Numbered from the stretch's first letter, positions 43,439 to 55,174 are shown. The stretch: DNA of 64,000 nt from Linyphia triangularis (GCA_963978545.1 OZ021725.1:90569305-90633304), one strand, 5' to 3'. The notes: generated by a model from the sequence alone, not told the origin. Program-made: numbers and translations.

Positions 43439-43606
43439 CTACTCATCCCAAGGACACTTCTGTCTGTCCAAGTACACTACTGTATCAAAGGAATAGCACC
43501 CACCAAATAGTCCAGCACTGTCTGATGCTGTGGAAATAAGACTAATCCCATTTTCAACACAGGATTTCTGAAGAAAGACATCAACTTTGGCTAGCCTAAT
43601 ATTCTG
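43439..43606 (-). CDS. Possible terminal exon of an unknown reverse-strand gene
   Basis: On the reverse strand an AG at about 43607-43608 precedes a frame that encodes a non-repetitive, soluble-looking peptide including LAKVDVFLQKSCVENG, ASDSAGLFGGCYSFD and a C terminus ...YLDRQKCPWDE followed by TAG (43439-43441). Balanced composition and a possible reverse-strand AATAAA near 43133 make it more gene-like than its neighbours. I do not recognise the family and see no upstream exon, so this may be chance or a gene fragment. Confidence 0.25.
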   Translation of the reverse strand, partial: QNIRLAKVDVFLQKSCVENGISLISTASDSAGLFGGCYSFDTVVYLDRQKCPWDE

Positions 43607-44249
43607 ATACCATATCAGCAATATTTCATTGATTATCAAAATAAATTAATTCAAGTAAAAAATTTCTTATCACCAAGATGAATGTTGTATTGTAACCTTT
43701 TAGGCTGTCAATATTCTACATGTAGCACCCTTATTCTAAATCAACAAGTTAACAACTACCGCAATCTAGACTTCCTAATAGACTTTTTTTTTCTATTTTT
43801 ATTGATATTTTTTGTATTGATAATTTTTCTCAATATACTTTTTCTTTTTTTATTGATAATTTTTTATATTAATAATTTTTATTAAATGATGCTTAGTTTT
43901 TCTCAGCTCTATAAGGGGCTCTAAACAATCCCTCACACCTACTTTCTTCATGCAAATACCTGATATTTTATTGCTGATGTAATATAATTAGGGAAACATT
44001 TTTATACTTGATAGTCATACTATTATTATGTGTTATACTTATTGGAGAATAAACAGTGTTATATATATCAATGCATTAAAATAAAAGTTGTTTTTACTGA
44101 GGTGGAAGAGAGATATTATTACCATTTTCTCAGGACTCTTAAAATGTAACGTTTGGCCTAAAATATTTGGTGAGGTGATACTAAAATCTTCCATATATAA
44201 TGTTGGTATTCAGTTATATTAAATACTAATGACCTTTCTCTGTCAATAG

Positions 44250-47200
44250 AAAAAATTATGATTCCCATGCATCTTCAAAAAGAGATGGCGATCGCAAGTA
44301 AAGATCTTGATAAGGTGAGTTAAATAGTTTATTTGTTCACGAATATATTAACAGTCATGAAGTTAGGAAATTATTTTTTAACGTCTCAGCCTTCTGTAAG
44401 GAAGGAATTTGGATCCTTTTACCAATCTTTCCTAAATTTCTGATTTTTTTTTAAATAAAAAAAACTTTCAACAAACTCCATATCTGAAAAAGCACTATTC
44501 CAATAATTGATAACTGAAAAAAAGAGACACTTGATTCCACCAGTTTTTGTTTTGAAGGAAATCTAAAATATTTCCCAAAGTTATTTTGAACTTAAATTGT
44601 TTTTCACAAAAATGATAAAAGATCCAAAAAGCAAGACTCAAAATTTTTAGACAGGCCCTTAGTTTACCTCAAGTTTCCCATTCAGGCATTCAATACCAAA
44701 TTTATAAAATTAAGAATCCATTCCTCCATCAAAGGTTTATAATCTACTTTTTTTTTGTATTGATAAAAATTACTATGTAGAGGAAAATGCATATAAACTT
44801 ATCAATATGTAGAGTAAAGAAAAAGCAGTACTTTTGCATAAAATATTTCAAGATATGTGCAATGCTGATTGATTTCATTGTAATTCTCCTCTTCACTTTA
44901 GAGATTAATCTATCTGACAATGTTCTCGAGTTTTACAACGAAGATGGTATTATAATGTTTTTATTGTCGGCTTTTGGATAAATTGACAGTGGGTAGTTTT
45001 GTCTCTTAAGCCAATAAGATATATTCTGAAATAGAACAATTAACTATTTTATTTGTTGCTCACTTGCTTAAAATATATTTTTAATTTTTATTTTGCATCT
45101 TCTTTCAGGGTCGCGTTGTCCAGATAAAAGGGCTCCGATTTCGAGAGCTTCTTGTAGAAGATTTCTTGGAATATTTGGATCGGTTTGAATACGATTCTCA
45201 CCCCCAAGTTTACAAGGTTTTCCTGGATGTTATGAATAAAGTCAGCAGTCAAAGGTATTTCACCCAAGATTTCTTTACCAATAACCTCTTTAAAGAGAGT
45301 AATATAATAAGGCACGATTTGTATGATTCAATAATTGAATAAATTTTTACTTAATTGATGAGTAAAAAAAAAAAAATCTAAGAATAGTTTTATAACAATT
45401 GAGTACTCCTTTTTACAGCCTCCTAACAGGAGACCAGTGATAGGTTGCTTAATTTACAATTTGGCAGATATCAGGGAATTTGTCAAATAGAATAATTAGT
45501 TGGAGATTGTGAAAATGGCTTCAGTTTCATAAGTTAACAATAACAACTAATTCCACAGAAGCAAATATCAGATCAGTAAGTTTGAAACAGATTATCCTAC
45601 TGTTTCTTATCCTACTGTTACTCACTTCACATAAGGCTTGCTTCTAATCTCATCAAATTTGAATTACTACTTTTAACTTTATTGTATGTGAAATTATATA
45701 TTTTACTTCCATGTGTAGGGGACAGCTAAAAAAAAATTTCCAATGTGATTTCCTATAGAAACAAAGAAGGCTTTGATGACCAAACACAGGGCTTATAAGA
45801 ATCTAGGGTCTGAGGCAGAAAGAATAAATTATAAAATTGCTAGACGTAACTTCAAATATATCAGTAGAAAGCAGAAAAAAGATCTAGAAGAAGACCTTGC
45901 AAGTGATATCAATATTAACCCAAAGGAATTTTTTGTATATGCCAGTGGAAATTAAAGAATGGAAACTCATCTTGGGCTGTTTGAGGATAGCCAGGGCAAT
46001 TTAATGCATGATGATGAAGGGATGGCTAACGTTTTAAATGAGTTTTTCATGAGTATCTTCAATAAGCATTTTAATGTGGGAACTCTTACATAGATTAATA
46101 CAAGCTTGGATATATAGGAGTTTAAATTTTCTAGGGAATAAGTGATTCATCAGTTAAAAAGTATTAAATCATTTAAAGCTCTTGGACCTGACAATATTTA
46201 TCCAAAAGTCATTGCTGAGGAGTTAGGGGGGGGGGGGGGTGTTGTAAATATTCAAATGTTCTTATAGTTCGGGTACAGTACCATTAGATTGGAAGTTAGC
46301 TAACGTTACTCCACTGTTTAGAAAGTGATTGAAAAGTGATGCAGGATATTATAGACCAGTCAGTTTGATATCTGTAAAATATTAGAGACAGTTCTAAAAA
46401 ATTAGATGCGACTTGCTTTCTAGACGAGGGACTTGCTTTCAAGTAAACAGTATGGGCTTAGAAAGGGAAAATCTTGTGTCACTAATCTTTTACATTTTTA
46501 CAATGAAGTTACTTGGGAATTGGATGAAAGGAATTCGGTCAACATAGTCGATATTGATTTCCAGAAGGCATACGATTAAGTCCAGCATGAAGCATTATTA
46601 CATAAGTTAAAAAGAATTGGAATTCATGATACTGTTGGATTGGAAATGGGTTATTGGAAGAAAGCAAAGAGTGCAAATCAAAGGTAAATACTCTCAGTGG
46701 CGAGAAGTTAAAAGTTTGGTACAGTATGCAAGCAAAAAATAAAATCCAAACGATGACTAAATATTGAATTCTAATTGATGAAATAATATAAGTCAAGTAC
46801 CATTTTAAATTGTGGAAGGTCTTTATCAATTGAATATAATTTTTTTTTTCATGAGGAATCATCTACATATTAAAACCAAGCCAAGCTTTAATAAGTTCAA
46901 TGGCAACCGCCTAATATTATACCATATTTAGATTTGGAATCCAAAAAACGTCTAAATACCAAATTTTATAATTTTTCAATGAGTGGTTGGTAATTTAAAT
47001 GATGTAAAAAAAATACAAATTTATGTTAAAAAGAAAATTTGTTTTTTAACCGTAAATTCTTAAATAGTTAATATATTTTAACAATTTTTGTTTGAAACGA
47101 TAATTCATTAAAGTCCAAACATAAATTACACTCAACTTTAGTATTTAATAGTTTTTTAATAATTAATTATTAATTTATAAAATAAGTTTAAATTTTTTTT

Positions 47201-50200
47201 AAATAGTAACATTTATTATTTTTTTTTGCTTCCATTAGAATTATCATGGTTGAAAACCCCTCCATATTTTTTTTCATTCCATTTTGGGTTTTGGTTCTCA
47301 TTTTACATTTTAGCAAAATGTAAAAAAGCTCATTTTAAGGGACTGCATAATAGATTAAGTATTGAAGCATGCAAAACGTTCGATTCTTCCCTGCTATAAA
47401 GAAATTTGCCCTCAATATCGGTCAAAACATTTTCACTCATAAGTGATGTGTTTCTCAACATAATGAACTGAAATTTGGTATCTAGGGTAAACGAAGTATT
47501 CTAGATCGAATGAAAATATAAAAATAGGGGTTCGTATTGAAATTTTTAAAGATAGAGTTAAATTTACTCAGTAAACAGCCCCTTAATAAAAAATTTTTTG
47601 CACTAGACGTATAGAAAATCGCAAACAAAACATTTTGATGCAAACCGCAAGATTGTACAATAATTAGAACCGAAGATAAAGACATTGTTAAAAAAAATTT
47701 TTTTTTTTTTTGCATACTTTTCCACAGGGGTCAGTTTTGGTTCCCACTTCTGTTTATTTCCTTGTGATAGGCACACCAATACCCGTCTGTCCCGACTTGC
47801 TAGTGGTCACCTTAAAGGCCTCACATATTCTGGGGGAAGCAAAAATTTTCCTCTTTGCCCTAAATGCCAAAAAGAACAGGCATCACCTCAGCACATTTTG
47901 GACTGCCTTGGACTGGACTGGGAGGACATTTATAACTGTCCACAACTAGTGTCAGACTTCATTAATGTCAATGGCTTCACTGATATTGTCTGACGAAGTC
48001 AGACAAAAGGGAGATTAGAAACAACAACAACAACTTCTGTTTATAATATTGATCGATGATATTAGCGAAGGTCTCTCGGGTAAAGTCTGTATTTTTGCAG
48101 CCGATTTAAAAATCATGGGATTTGTTAATTCAGTGAAGCAGATTGTATCATTTCAATTAGATTTAGATAGGATATCTGATTTAGATAGGATTATTGAATG
48201 AGGTATGCCATTTAATATTAGCAAATGTCAGGTTTTACATATAGGGAACCAAAATTAAAATTCTTTTACAATTTACATGGTAGTATTAGAATAAATGATA
48301 CTAACATTGTCAGTGATCTGGGCGTGTTGCTTAGCAAAAATTTTAAGATAGGGCAACAATGTAGGGCAGCTAGTGACAAAGCAAATAGAATGTTAGGTTA
48401 TATATAAAAAAAAAGTGTTTCATCTATTGGGTTGTTTGGAAAGTAATTTCGTTTTTTCCCGTCAGAGGACTTAATTACATTTTTTCGAAACCAACTTCAC
48501 ATTTAAGCCGCATAACCATTATATGTCTTGAGAGCTGATATTGCAAGGCTTGTGTGTGAAAAAGTTCTATTAATTCTATGCAGTAGTTTTTGGTTGGTGC
48601 CCTTTTAAATATGGAGAGCAATAAGCAGCATTTTCGTCATATTTTACTTTTTTACTATAGAAAAGGTAAAAAAGCTGTCCAAGCAAGAAAAAAATTGTCG
48701 GATGTGTATGGAGAAGGCGTGTTAACAGTACGCCAGTGCCAGAACTGGTTTGCAAAGTTTCGATCCGGCAATTTTGATGTCGAAGATGCACCACGTTCGG
48801 GAAGGCCAGTTGAAGCTGATAAAGACAAGATAAAGGCATTAGTTGATGCAAATCGGCGAATAACCACACGAGAGATCGGTGAGAGGTTAAATTTGTCGAA
48901 TTCGACTGTTTATGGCCACTTGAAAGGCCTGGGCTTAACCTCGAAGCTCGATGTGTGGGTGCCTCATGTTCTTACGGAGCGAAATTTGTGTCGTCGCGTT
49001 GACGTGTGTGATTCGCTCCTCAAACGTCAGGAAAATGATCCATTTTTTAAGCGGATTATTACTGGGGACGAAAAATGGGTCGTATACAACAATGTGAAAC
49101 GCAAGAGGTCATGGAGCAGAATAGATGAACCGGCTCAAAGCGTTTAAAAAGCCAACATTCACCAAAAAAGGTGATGCTGTCCGTTTGGTGGGATTTCAAA
49201 GGAATCGTTTTTTTTTTAGCTTTTACCGGACAATACAACTATTAATTCGGAAGTCTATTGTCATCAGCTGGACAAATTGAAGGATTTTCTTAAACAGAAG
49301 AGGCCAGAATTAACCAACAGGAAGGGTGTAGTGTTCCACCAAGACAACGCGAGGCTTCATACAAGTTTGGTCACTCGCCAAAAGCTTTTACAGCTTGGAT
49401 GGGACATACTGCAACACCCACCATATTCTCCAGATCTGGCGCCTTCCGATTATTATTTGTTCCGGTCCCTGCAAAATTTTTTGGATGGTAAAACCTTTAC
49501 ATAAATGAAGATGTCAAATACCACCTGAATCAGTTTTTTGCCAGCAAGGACCAAAACTTTTATGAGCAGGGAATCATGTTACTGCCAGAAAGATGGCAAA
49601 AGGTGTTGGACCAGAATGGCCAATATATAATTTAATAAAATATTTATTCATTATACGAAAATTGTCTTTCATGTTCCCAAAAAAAAACGAAATTACTTTC
49701 TGAACAACCCAATAGATCTATTGATATTTTATTACCATTGTACAGAGGTTTGGTTAGGCCGCATCTTGAGTATGCAGAGCAGTGTTGGTCACCTTTTTTA
49801 AAAAGGATATTGATTTACTAAAAAAAAGTTCAGCATAGAGCAACAAAAATTATTCAGGGTACTTCTGGCATGGCATATGAGGATAGATTGAAAAAATTAA
49901 ACATGTATACACTGCAGAAAAGAAGGGCAAGGGGGAATTTTATCCTGTTTAAATTTTTTGTAAATGAAGAAATTAGGGTTTAGAATTTGTCACTGACAGT
50001 TGGATACAAGGAAATGGTTGTAAATTGTTCAAATCTCAGTTTAATAGGGAAGGGTGAAAACACTATTTTTACAATAGGATAATCAATGATTAGAATGATT
50101 TGCTAGCAAATGTTGTAAATTCTGTGAGCGTAAAGAGTTTTAAGAAACAGTTAGATATGCACGGAGGGGGGGGGGGGGACGTCAGTGGGTATTGATTACT

Positions 50201-52446
50201 CTGGCTAGGTAAGTAACTTATATTTTGTGCTACAAAACTTGTATGTGTTTAATTTAGGTTATTTAGTTCCTATATTAGATTACTTATGTTTGCAAACTGT
50301 TGGATTCTATAAAATTTGTCAGCTTGCATTATGTATTGATTTTTTCCAGTATGATTTTCAAATGCGTGTCAACTTTATATATTGTATTATTATGTATGAT
50401 CCTGTAACTATTATTTGCAAATTCTTTTTCTATGTACATGTATATATATATTTCTTACTCGACCAACCCTGTTGGGCCTTGAGCCTGTTGTTAGTCTTAA
50501 AATTTGTATTTGTATCTTCTACTTTTGCATGGGTCACATTCGCCCTAAAACTCCATAAACTTTTGTTTCTCCCTAAAAATTGTACTTAAAGTTTTCAATA
50601 CTTCCTAAAAAAATTAAAACCCCCTAAAATTACCCGATTTTCCTGTAAAACCTGTAAGAAAAATCTGATATTCCTCCAGTTGAGAAAAATGGATTTTATG
50701 AAAATCGCATGTTTGTCAAAATAGTTTAATTGCTTAATTATATAAATGTTATTTTGCTAAAAAGTTGTTTGACGTTCAATTTTTTGAAAATTTGCAGTTT
50801 CTTGCCTTGTTGAAACTTACTTTGAAAAGAATATGTGTGTTAGGAAGTCTATGTCCACTTTAAAAGTAATATCCCTATACTTTTTAGAATTTCCCCTAAA
50901 ATTTTTGGAATTGTCCCTATTATTTTTAGAAATTATCCCTAAAATGTTCCTGAGATTTTCAGAATCGTCCCTAAAATTCTGCTAAATTTTTTTGAAAACT
51001 CTCTGTGCCTCCTGCTTTTACCATCAAATTTAAAATTCAGGGAAGAAAATTTGGTTGAAAAGTTCGACTGATTCGTGTGCATGTGTACTTGGACTTTGTT
51101 CATTTGCAATCAAGCAAAAGATTTTTTCATGCTTGACTTCAGTCTGTTTAATGCTTATCTTTCCTGATTCAGGCTTTTATTGTAATTAGAGGCCTGATTT
51201 TCAATGTACCTTGGTTTGTTTTGCAACATCTTTGTTCTATATTTATATATGTATTACTTTTCAAGTTTCATTAATTAGTTTCTATTGCAGTTACTTTTGG
51301 TAAAGCAATTCACAATTTGCATGGAAATTTTTTTTACAAAGCATGTAACCATTACTCTGTACTTTCCAATTAAAGAGGGCCGTTGACAATATATAAAATA
51401 TGGCTAAAATTTCCAAGTACGGTACGGATTCTGCGCTAAAATGATTTTTACCAATAAATGGCAGCAGCTGCCATTTTTAATAACAAGTAAACTGCCTATG
51501 GTTGCCATAAGTTGAAGCAGTTTTATGTAAACAATTCTTGGCGCAGAAGCAGTACCGTACTTGGAAGTACCAGCAGCCCCCTTTAGCGGAAAAGTACCCA
51601 TTACTCTTAGTACAGACAGCATTGCCTCCACTTTTCTGCACATTTCTATTTAACAATGAACCCCTAAATTTCAAAGATATTTCAGAGATTCTATTCTCTA
51701 TATACGTCTCTGATCAATCAAAACAATTTTTCTCTCCCCAGAATCGACAAAATTCCCAGTGTCCAACAGGTATCAAAATTCTTCATTAGCCATCCCGAGC
51801 TCATTGCTGGTTTCAAAACGTTCCTGCCTCCCGAATGCAAAATTAAGGTACTGCCAATTGAACATTTCTACTTCTGCTGGAAAGTGAAAAAGAAAAAAAA
51901 TCAACACTTAGAAAAATTTTCATCAAACATTCCTTTGTATAACAATTATAATATAACTTAAAATTAAGATATATGAATGTTTCTAAAATGTTTGCAACCC
52001 ACTACCTTGCAAAATTTTCTAAAATTTGAATCAATCAACGTTTTACTTCAATATTTAGTCTTTACCATTGTCGAACAGTGTTTCTATAAATTTAATAATA
52101 CTCAGTGCTGGCTATTAAAGTATACCAGACATCACAAGGAATATTCTGACTAAAAAACTTGGCTTATGTCCTACAATTTGTGAATTTTTGTTTATTTCCA
52201 GAATCAGATCCAATTCTGTGTCAAAACAGCAATTTTGTTGCCATACATACAGCTTCTATAGGCTTTAAATTTATATTTTTAAAGGAAAAAGGGCAGGGAG
52301 GTTGCGCTGCCCTTCAAAAAACATCTAGGATGATCTCTGCAAAGAATAAGCCAACCTTGCTAGTGGAGCCATCTCTTCCCATGATCAATCAAACAAAGCA
52401 CATCAAGCGTCCTACCACAACTTTGGTATCTTCTCCACTCTTACAG
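44250..52446 (+). CDS. Gene with a Sin3-type PAH domain, four exons
   Basis: Exons 44250-44314, 45109-45254, 51742-51847 and, less surely, 52345-52446. Boundaries are GT-AG and phases agree throughout. An in-frame ATG at 44258 could be the start, or the first exon may continue an upstream one. Exons 2-3 give a paired amphipathic helix domain like Sin3 PAH1: LLVEDFLEYLDRFEYDSHPQ, VYKVFLDVMNKVSSQ, then VQQVSKFFISHPELIAGF, FLPPECKI. Sin3 has LxYLDQVK..F..QPQVYNDFLDIMKEF and a GHPDLIxGFNTFLPPGYKI tail, and the intron between the halves sits at the matching place. In Sin3 this domain tethers repressors to a histone deacetylase scaffold. The sequence is clearly divergent (FLPPEC for FLPPGY), so a Sin3 paralogue or another PAH protein is possible. 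The 6.5-kb intron 45255-51741 is full of nested transposons. The fourth exon has a poor pyrimidine tract. Confidence 0.68.
46722..47718. mobile_element. Unclassified ~1-kb insertion in the CR1 relic
   Basis: The LINE frame breaks after SQWREVKS at about 46716 and resumes at PQGSVL near 47724, whereas these are adjacent in CR1 elements. The insert has short inverted ends (CAGTATGCAAGCAAAAAA and, reversed, AAAGTATGCAAAAAAA) and AT-rich contents with no readable transposase. The ends suggest a Tc1/mariner-type MITE but a clean TA duplication is not visible. Confidence 0.5.
47758..48032 (+). mobile_element. 5'-truncated Jockey-like retroelement 3' end, copy 1
   Basis: ACTTCTGTTTAT at 47746-47757 and 48033-48044 is a 12-bp target duplication. 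The insert encodes the C-terminal tail that follows RNase H in arthropod Jockey-like elements (TRLSRLASGHLKGL, CPKCQKEQASPQHILDC), stops, and ends in repeated AAC units. A second piece of this kind, with the same AAC tail, lies in reverse at 57472-57803. Confidence 0.85.
48427..49712 (+). mobile_element. mariner transposon, 1286 bp, inactive
   Basis: TA on each side (48425-48426, 49713-49714) and inverted ends: TTGGGTTGTTTGGAAAGTAA on the left, TTGGGTTGTTCAGAAAGTAA reversed from the right, followed by matching TTTCGTTTTTT. Length is typical of mariner. It interrupts the CR1 relic between the strain of IEC-VIYKKKV and LLILLPLYRGLVRP, so it is younger than the LINE. Confidence 0.94.
48611..49634 (+). 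pseudogene. mariner transposase, DD34D type, broken
   Basis: ATG 48611 opens a frame of 178 codons: a helix-turn-helix N terminus (HFRHILLFYYRKGKKAVQA, RQCQNWFAKFRSGNFDVED, PRSGRP) and a first catalytic aspartate in ITGDEKWVVYNN. TAA at 49145-49147 and frameshifts follow. A second piece (49277-49504) has FHQDNARLHTS and YSPDLAPSDYYLF; the two aspartates are separated by 34 residues, the mariner signature. The last piece ends with LPERWQKVLDQNGQYI. All three catalytic aspartates remain but the frame is broken at least twice. Confidence 0.93.
50527..51017 (+). repeat. Dispersed repeat family R2, copy 1
   Basis: Starts GCATGGGTCACATTCGCCC and contains many short units like ATCCCTAAAATTTTTAGAAT. 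Matches about 60651-61120 and the split copy 61324-61393 plus 61835-61920. No coding; class unknown. Confidence 0.72.
51359..51597. mobile_element. Mutator-like MITE, copy 2, 239 bp
   Basis: CCATTACTCT at 51349-51358 and 51598-51607 is an exact 10-bp target duplication. Ends are inverted (GTACTTTCCAATTAAAGAGG; reversed right end GTACTTTTCCGCTAAAGGGG), and a second inverted arm pairs TTCCAAGTACGGTACGG with CCGTACTTGGAAGTACC. A 9-11 bp duplication and long imperfect arms suggest a MULE-derived MITE. It ends 144 bp before the PAH-gene exon at 51742. Confidence 0.87.
52203..52335 (+). repeat. Short repeat in the PAH-gene intron
   Basis: The block GGCAGGGAGGTTGCGCTGCC through AAACATCTAGGATG is also found at about 63790-63833 (AGCAGGGAGGTAGCTCCGCC ... 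AAACGTCTAGGATG). Because of it, the open frame running through 52203-52446 is not all exon; the phase-consistent exon is taken to start at 52345. Confidence 0.5.
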
Positions 52447-53389
52447 GTATTTTTTTTTTTGTTGAAATTATGACCCAATCAAAGATTTTGTATATTACAT
52501 TACAGATCCAATCATGTGTTACTTGCTTACTCAGATACTTGTTTCGAAAAATTAGATCTTTTACTGACTCTTTTAAAAAAATCTTTTTTTTTTCTTGTAC
52601 CCTTTCAAACAAATAAGTGATCATTTGCCCATTTTATTGAATTGCATGTTTTCATTCAAAAAGTTTCCTTTCCTCAATTAACTCCACAAATTTTCTTTTT
52701 AGTAATTTTTTGCATTTTTACAAAATTTGAAATATTTTAGCTATCTACTTTTAGACTAATTTATTGCCTGCCTGTCTGATTAAGAAAATCTAAAAGCTAA
52801 TAATAATAAATTGCATTGTTTTTGTAAAAAAATTTAAAAACTGATTATTAAGTATTTTTTTGATTGCACAAATTAATGAATCTATAATTAAATGTAATTT
52901 TTAATTGTAAAATTTCAAATTTACTTCATCTTATAGGATTTTTTTTTCCAAATTTCATCTTTCACAAAATTATCTACAAGTTCCAAAAGTAATTGTTAAT
53001 TTATAGAAAAAAATCAGCAATCACAGCAGTTTCAAATTTAGGATGGGACTAATATAGAAAAGAGGTTATTGGGTTTTCCTTTATTGGGCTTCTTAATGTG
53101 ATAATTAAATGAGAGCATTTCACTTATTGCCTATGTTTATTGTAATAAAGTTCGTCAAGCTGTATCCTAGGCAATTGATAACTAATAAAAAACAACAAAC
53201 ATTTAAACTTTATCTGTTTCTATTCTCAGAATTCTAATTATACAAAAAGCATCTGGCTTCTTGTCAGTAGTCAAAACAACTATCGAATATAGTTTAACCC
53301 TTTGGACCTGATATTTGATCGATTAAAATTTAACTAGGAAAAGTAGTTTAAATTAATGATGTTATACTAACAGAAGTATACTATGAGTA
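52447..53389. other. AT-rich sequence, nothing recognised
   Basis: No repeat end, exon or RNA gene that I can support. Confidence 0.55.
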
Positions 53390-53575
53390 CAGTCAAACCC
53401 TGTTAATACAAAGTCGATCGAAACCCTGTTAACGCGGCTGCCTAAATTGTTCGCGGTAACCAAATTTCATGTAAATAAACAAATTAATGTTAAGTTTTAA
53501 GTGTGAAGAACTGCTTTTTGTTCACTTTGAACGGGATTTCATGTTAAGCGATTTCGCGTTAACGGGGTTGGACTG
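53390..53575. mobile_element. Tc1/pogo-type MITE, copy 1, 186 bp
   Basis: TA on each side (53388-53389, 53576-53577). Ends are inverted: CAGTCAAACCCTGTTAA and, reversed, CAGTCCAACCCCGTTAA. No coding. CAGT tips with a TA target fit the Tc1/mariner superfamily, pogo/Tigger-like. Confidence 0.85.
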
Positions 53576-54537
53576 TATAAAGTTTTTTCTTTTTCCTGTT
53601 TCATGGAAATCTCTTGTGACAATATATCCCAACCTTGTAGTCAACTGGGACTATTTGTTTGAATAATTTAGGACAGTGGTCAGCAGTCTGTCGCTCGTGA
53701 GCGATATGTGGTTTTTTATTCACTTGAGTGCAGCCAAATTTGTCAAAAAGATAATTATTACTCTGATATGTGATTTCATTTAATGTTAGTAGCTAGTTAC
53801 TCTCCTAAAAACATGCTCTTAAAACAAAACTTAACTCTTAAAAAATTTTCTGTGCTGATCTTTGGCTCTCTTGACAAATAAGTTTGCTAATAAGTCTAGG
53901 GTATAGTAATAATAATCATATATTTTTCATAAGTGTACATTATAATATATGTTCTTTATCTTTTTTGATCACTGGTGGCAGGGGCTTATGCAGTAGGAAA
54001 TTTAGGTCCGTTTACGGACCCTTCACAAAATTCCACTTCCAACAAATAGACTTTTAACAAAATTCCATGTCAAAAAATGTGCATTTATAATTGAGATATT
54101 TAAATCATCAATCTAGGTGTAGAAGATTATCAATGTAAATATTTGTTGGTTACTACTCAGTATTGAAATTTTTAAATTGTTTTTATTATTGTGTGAAAGT
54201 TTCACAAAAATATGTAAAATTGGAAATTCTTCACCAAATTAATTTTTTTTCTTCACAAAAATAGGACCATGTGAAAAAAACTGGATGGGAAATATTAGTC
54301 CCATTGTTAAATACAATTAGGAAAATATGCCTCACACAAAAAAAAATGATGTATATGCCCATTAGGGCCAGAAAAAATAATCATCTCATGTTTCGGTCTT
54401 TTTAATAATCCACAGGTAGAATAAACCACAGATTAAATATTGTTTGATTTAATAATTCCTGCTGTTTTTATGGTGTTTAGCAGAAATTTATCAGTTCTGG
54501 AACTGGCATTAAAGGATAAATTTTATTTTTATTATAG
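53576..54537. other. AT-rich sequence with one element-like tip
   Basis: Around 53985-54030 there is a CAGGGGCTTATGCAGTAGG-like tip with a small hairpin (GGTCCGTTTACGGACC), suggestive of a hAT remnant, but no partner end was found. Confidence 0.4.
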
Positions 54538-54732
54538 GGTAAAGATAGTGATGAAACTGCAGACTCCGTTAAAGAATATTATCAAACAATTTTGATAATG
54601 ACGTGTTTCTTGTCTCTTGCCACACTATGTGTCTGTTTTAATTTAAGTGATTACCTTTTTGGTTCTACGTTGCACTTTGGACGATTGCCTGTTTCTTCTA
54701 TTTTTGATTTCGCTCTTGTAACCACTGCGTAT
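54538..54732 (+). CDS. Candidate exon, hydrophobic protein
   Basis: Follows TTATTATAG and ends before GTAAGT, an excellent donor. The 65-codon frame begins GKDSDETADSVKEYYQ and goes on with two hydrophobic stretches separated by DYLFGSTLHFGRLP. It is more CpG-rich than its surroundings. Phase 0 at both ends fits the preceding PAH-gene exon and the following candidate at 58555. A PAH protein with membrane segments would be odd, so it may belong to another gene. T-rich DNA also yields hydrophobic frames by chance. Confidence 0.3.
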
Positions 54733-55010
54733 GTAAGTATACAATTTTTTGCCTTTTTAGGTTTGTACACATTAATGTGTTAATTTCTTAAAAAAAACCA
54801 CATTACCCACAAACACACAAAATCGAAGTTAATATATGGGATTTTAAAAAGAAGCCTATCCAAAACTCTGTTTGTCTGAGATTGATATGTTACAGGCGAG
54901 AGCGATTTGTGAAATGAAGGATGCATACGTGCTCTTGTGTTGTAATTTGATTGGGATTGGGACCAGAAGTTAAATGTTTAAAGACTACCAGTTTGAAGAT
55001 CTCAATAATA
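54733..55010. other. AT-rich sequence, nothing recognised
   Basis: No element end or exon supported here; a degraded MITE follows at 55011. Confidence 0.5.
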
Positions 55011-55174
55011 CATTAAACCCCCAACGTAAGTCGATGGGGCTGCCAAAATTGTTCGCACTAACTTTTTTTATGTTAAATGAATACATTAACATTAAGTTTT
55101 AAATACGGAGAACTATTTTTACTTCGTGTTAAATGGGTTGATGTTAAGCGATTTGCGCTAATGGGGTTTGACTG
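55011..55174. mobile_element. Tc1/pogo-type MITE, copy 2, 164 bp
   Basis: Same family as 53390-53575, shown by GCTGCC(A)AAATTGTTCGC and GATGTTAAGCGATTTGCG. The right tip, reversed, is CAGTCAAACCCCATTAGCG and is followed by TA. The left tip has decayed to CATTAAACCCCC but still follows TA. Confidence 0.78.

Larger units (their letters stand above)
45750..50520 (+). pseudogene. CR1-like LINE relic in the PAH-gene intron
   Basis: Pieces of one reverse transcriptase occur in order on the forward strand, broken by stops: RRNFKYISRKQKKDLEEDLA and NPKEFFVY (linker), LNEFFMSIF, IKSFKALGPDNIYPKV, TVPLDWKLANVTPL, YRPVSLIS, QYGLRKGKSCVTNLL, DFQKAYD, PQGSVL, a decayed FADD (FAAD at about 48097), ISKCQVLHIG, LVRPHLEYAEQCWSPF and VQHRATKIIQGT..YEDRLKKLN. 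This order is typical of CR1-type LINEs. The endonuclease is missing, so the copy was 5' truncated. Three later insertions split it: about 46722-47718, 47758-48032 and 48427-49712. Confidence 0.85.

Noticed and set aside
42829..43885. Hydrophobic forward frames resembling membrane proteins
   Set aside because: T-rich DNA codes for Phe, Leu and Ile by composition alone. There are no charged loops, splice sites or motif.
52159..52344. Treating the whole open frame 52211-52446 as one PAH-gene exon
   Set aside because: Its left half contains a block repeated at about 63790-63833 and its phase does not match the preceding exon. Starting at 52345 restores the phase.
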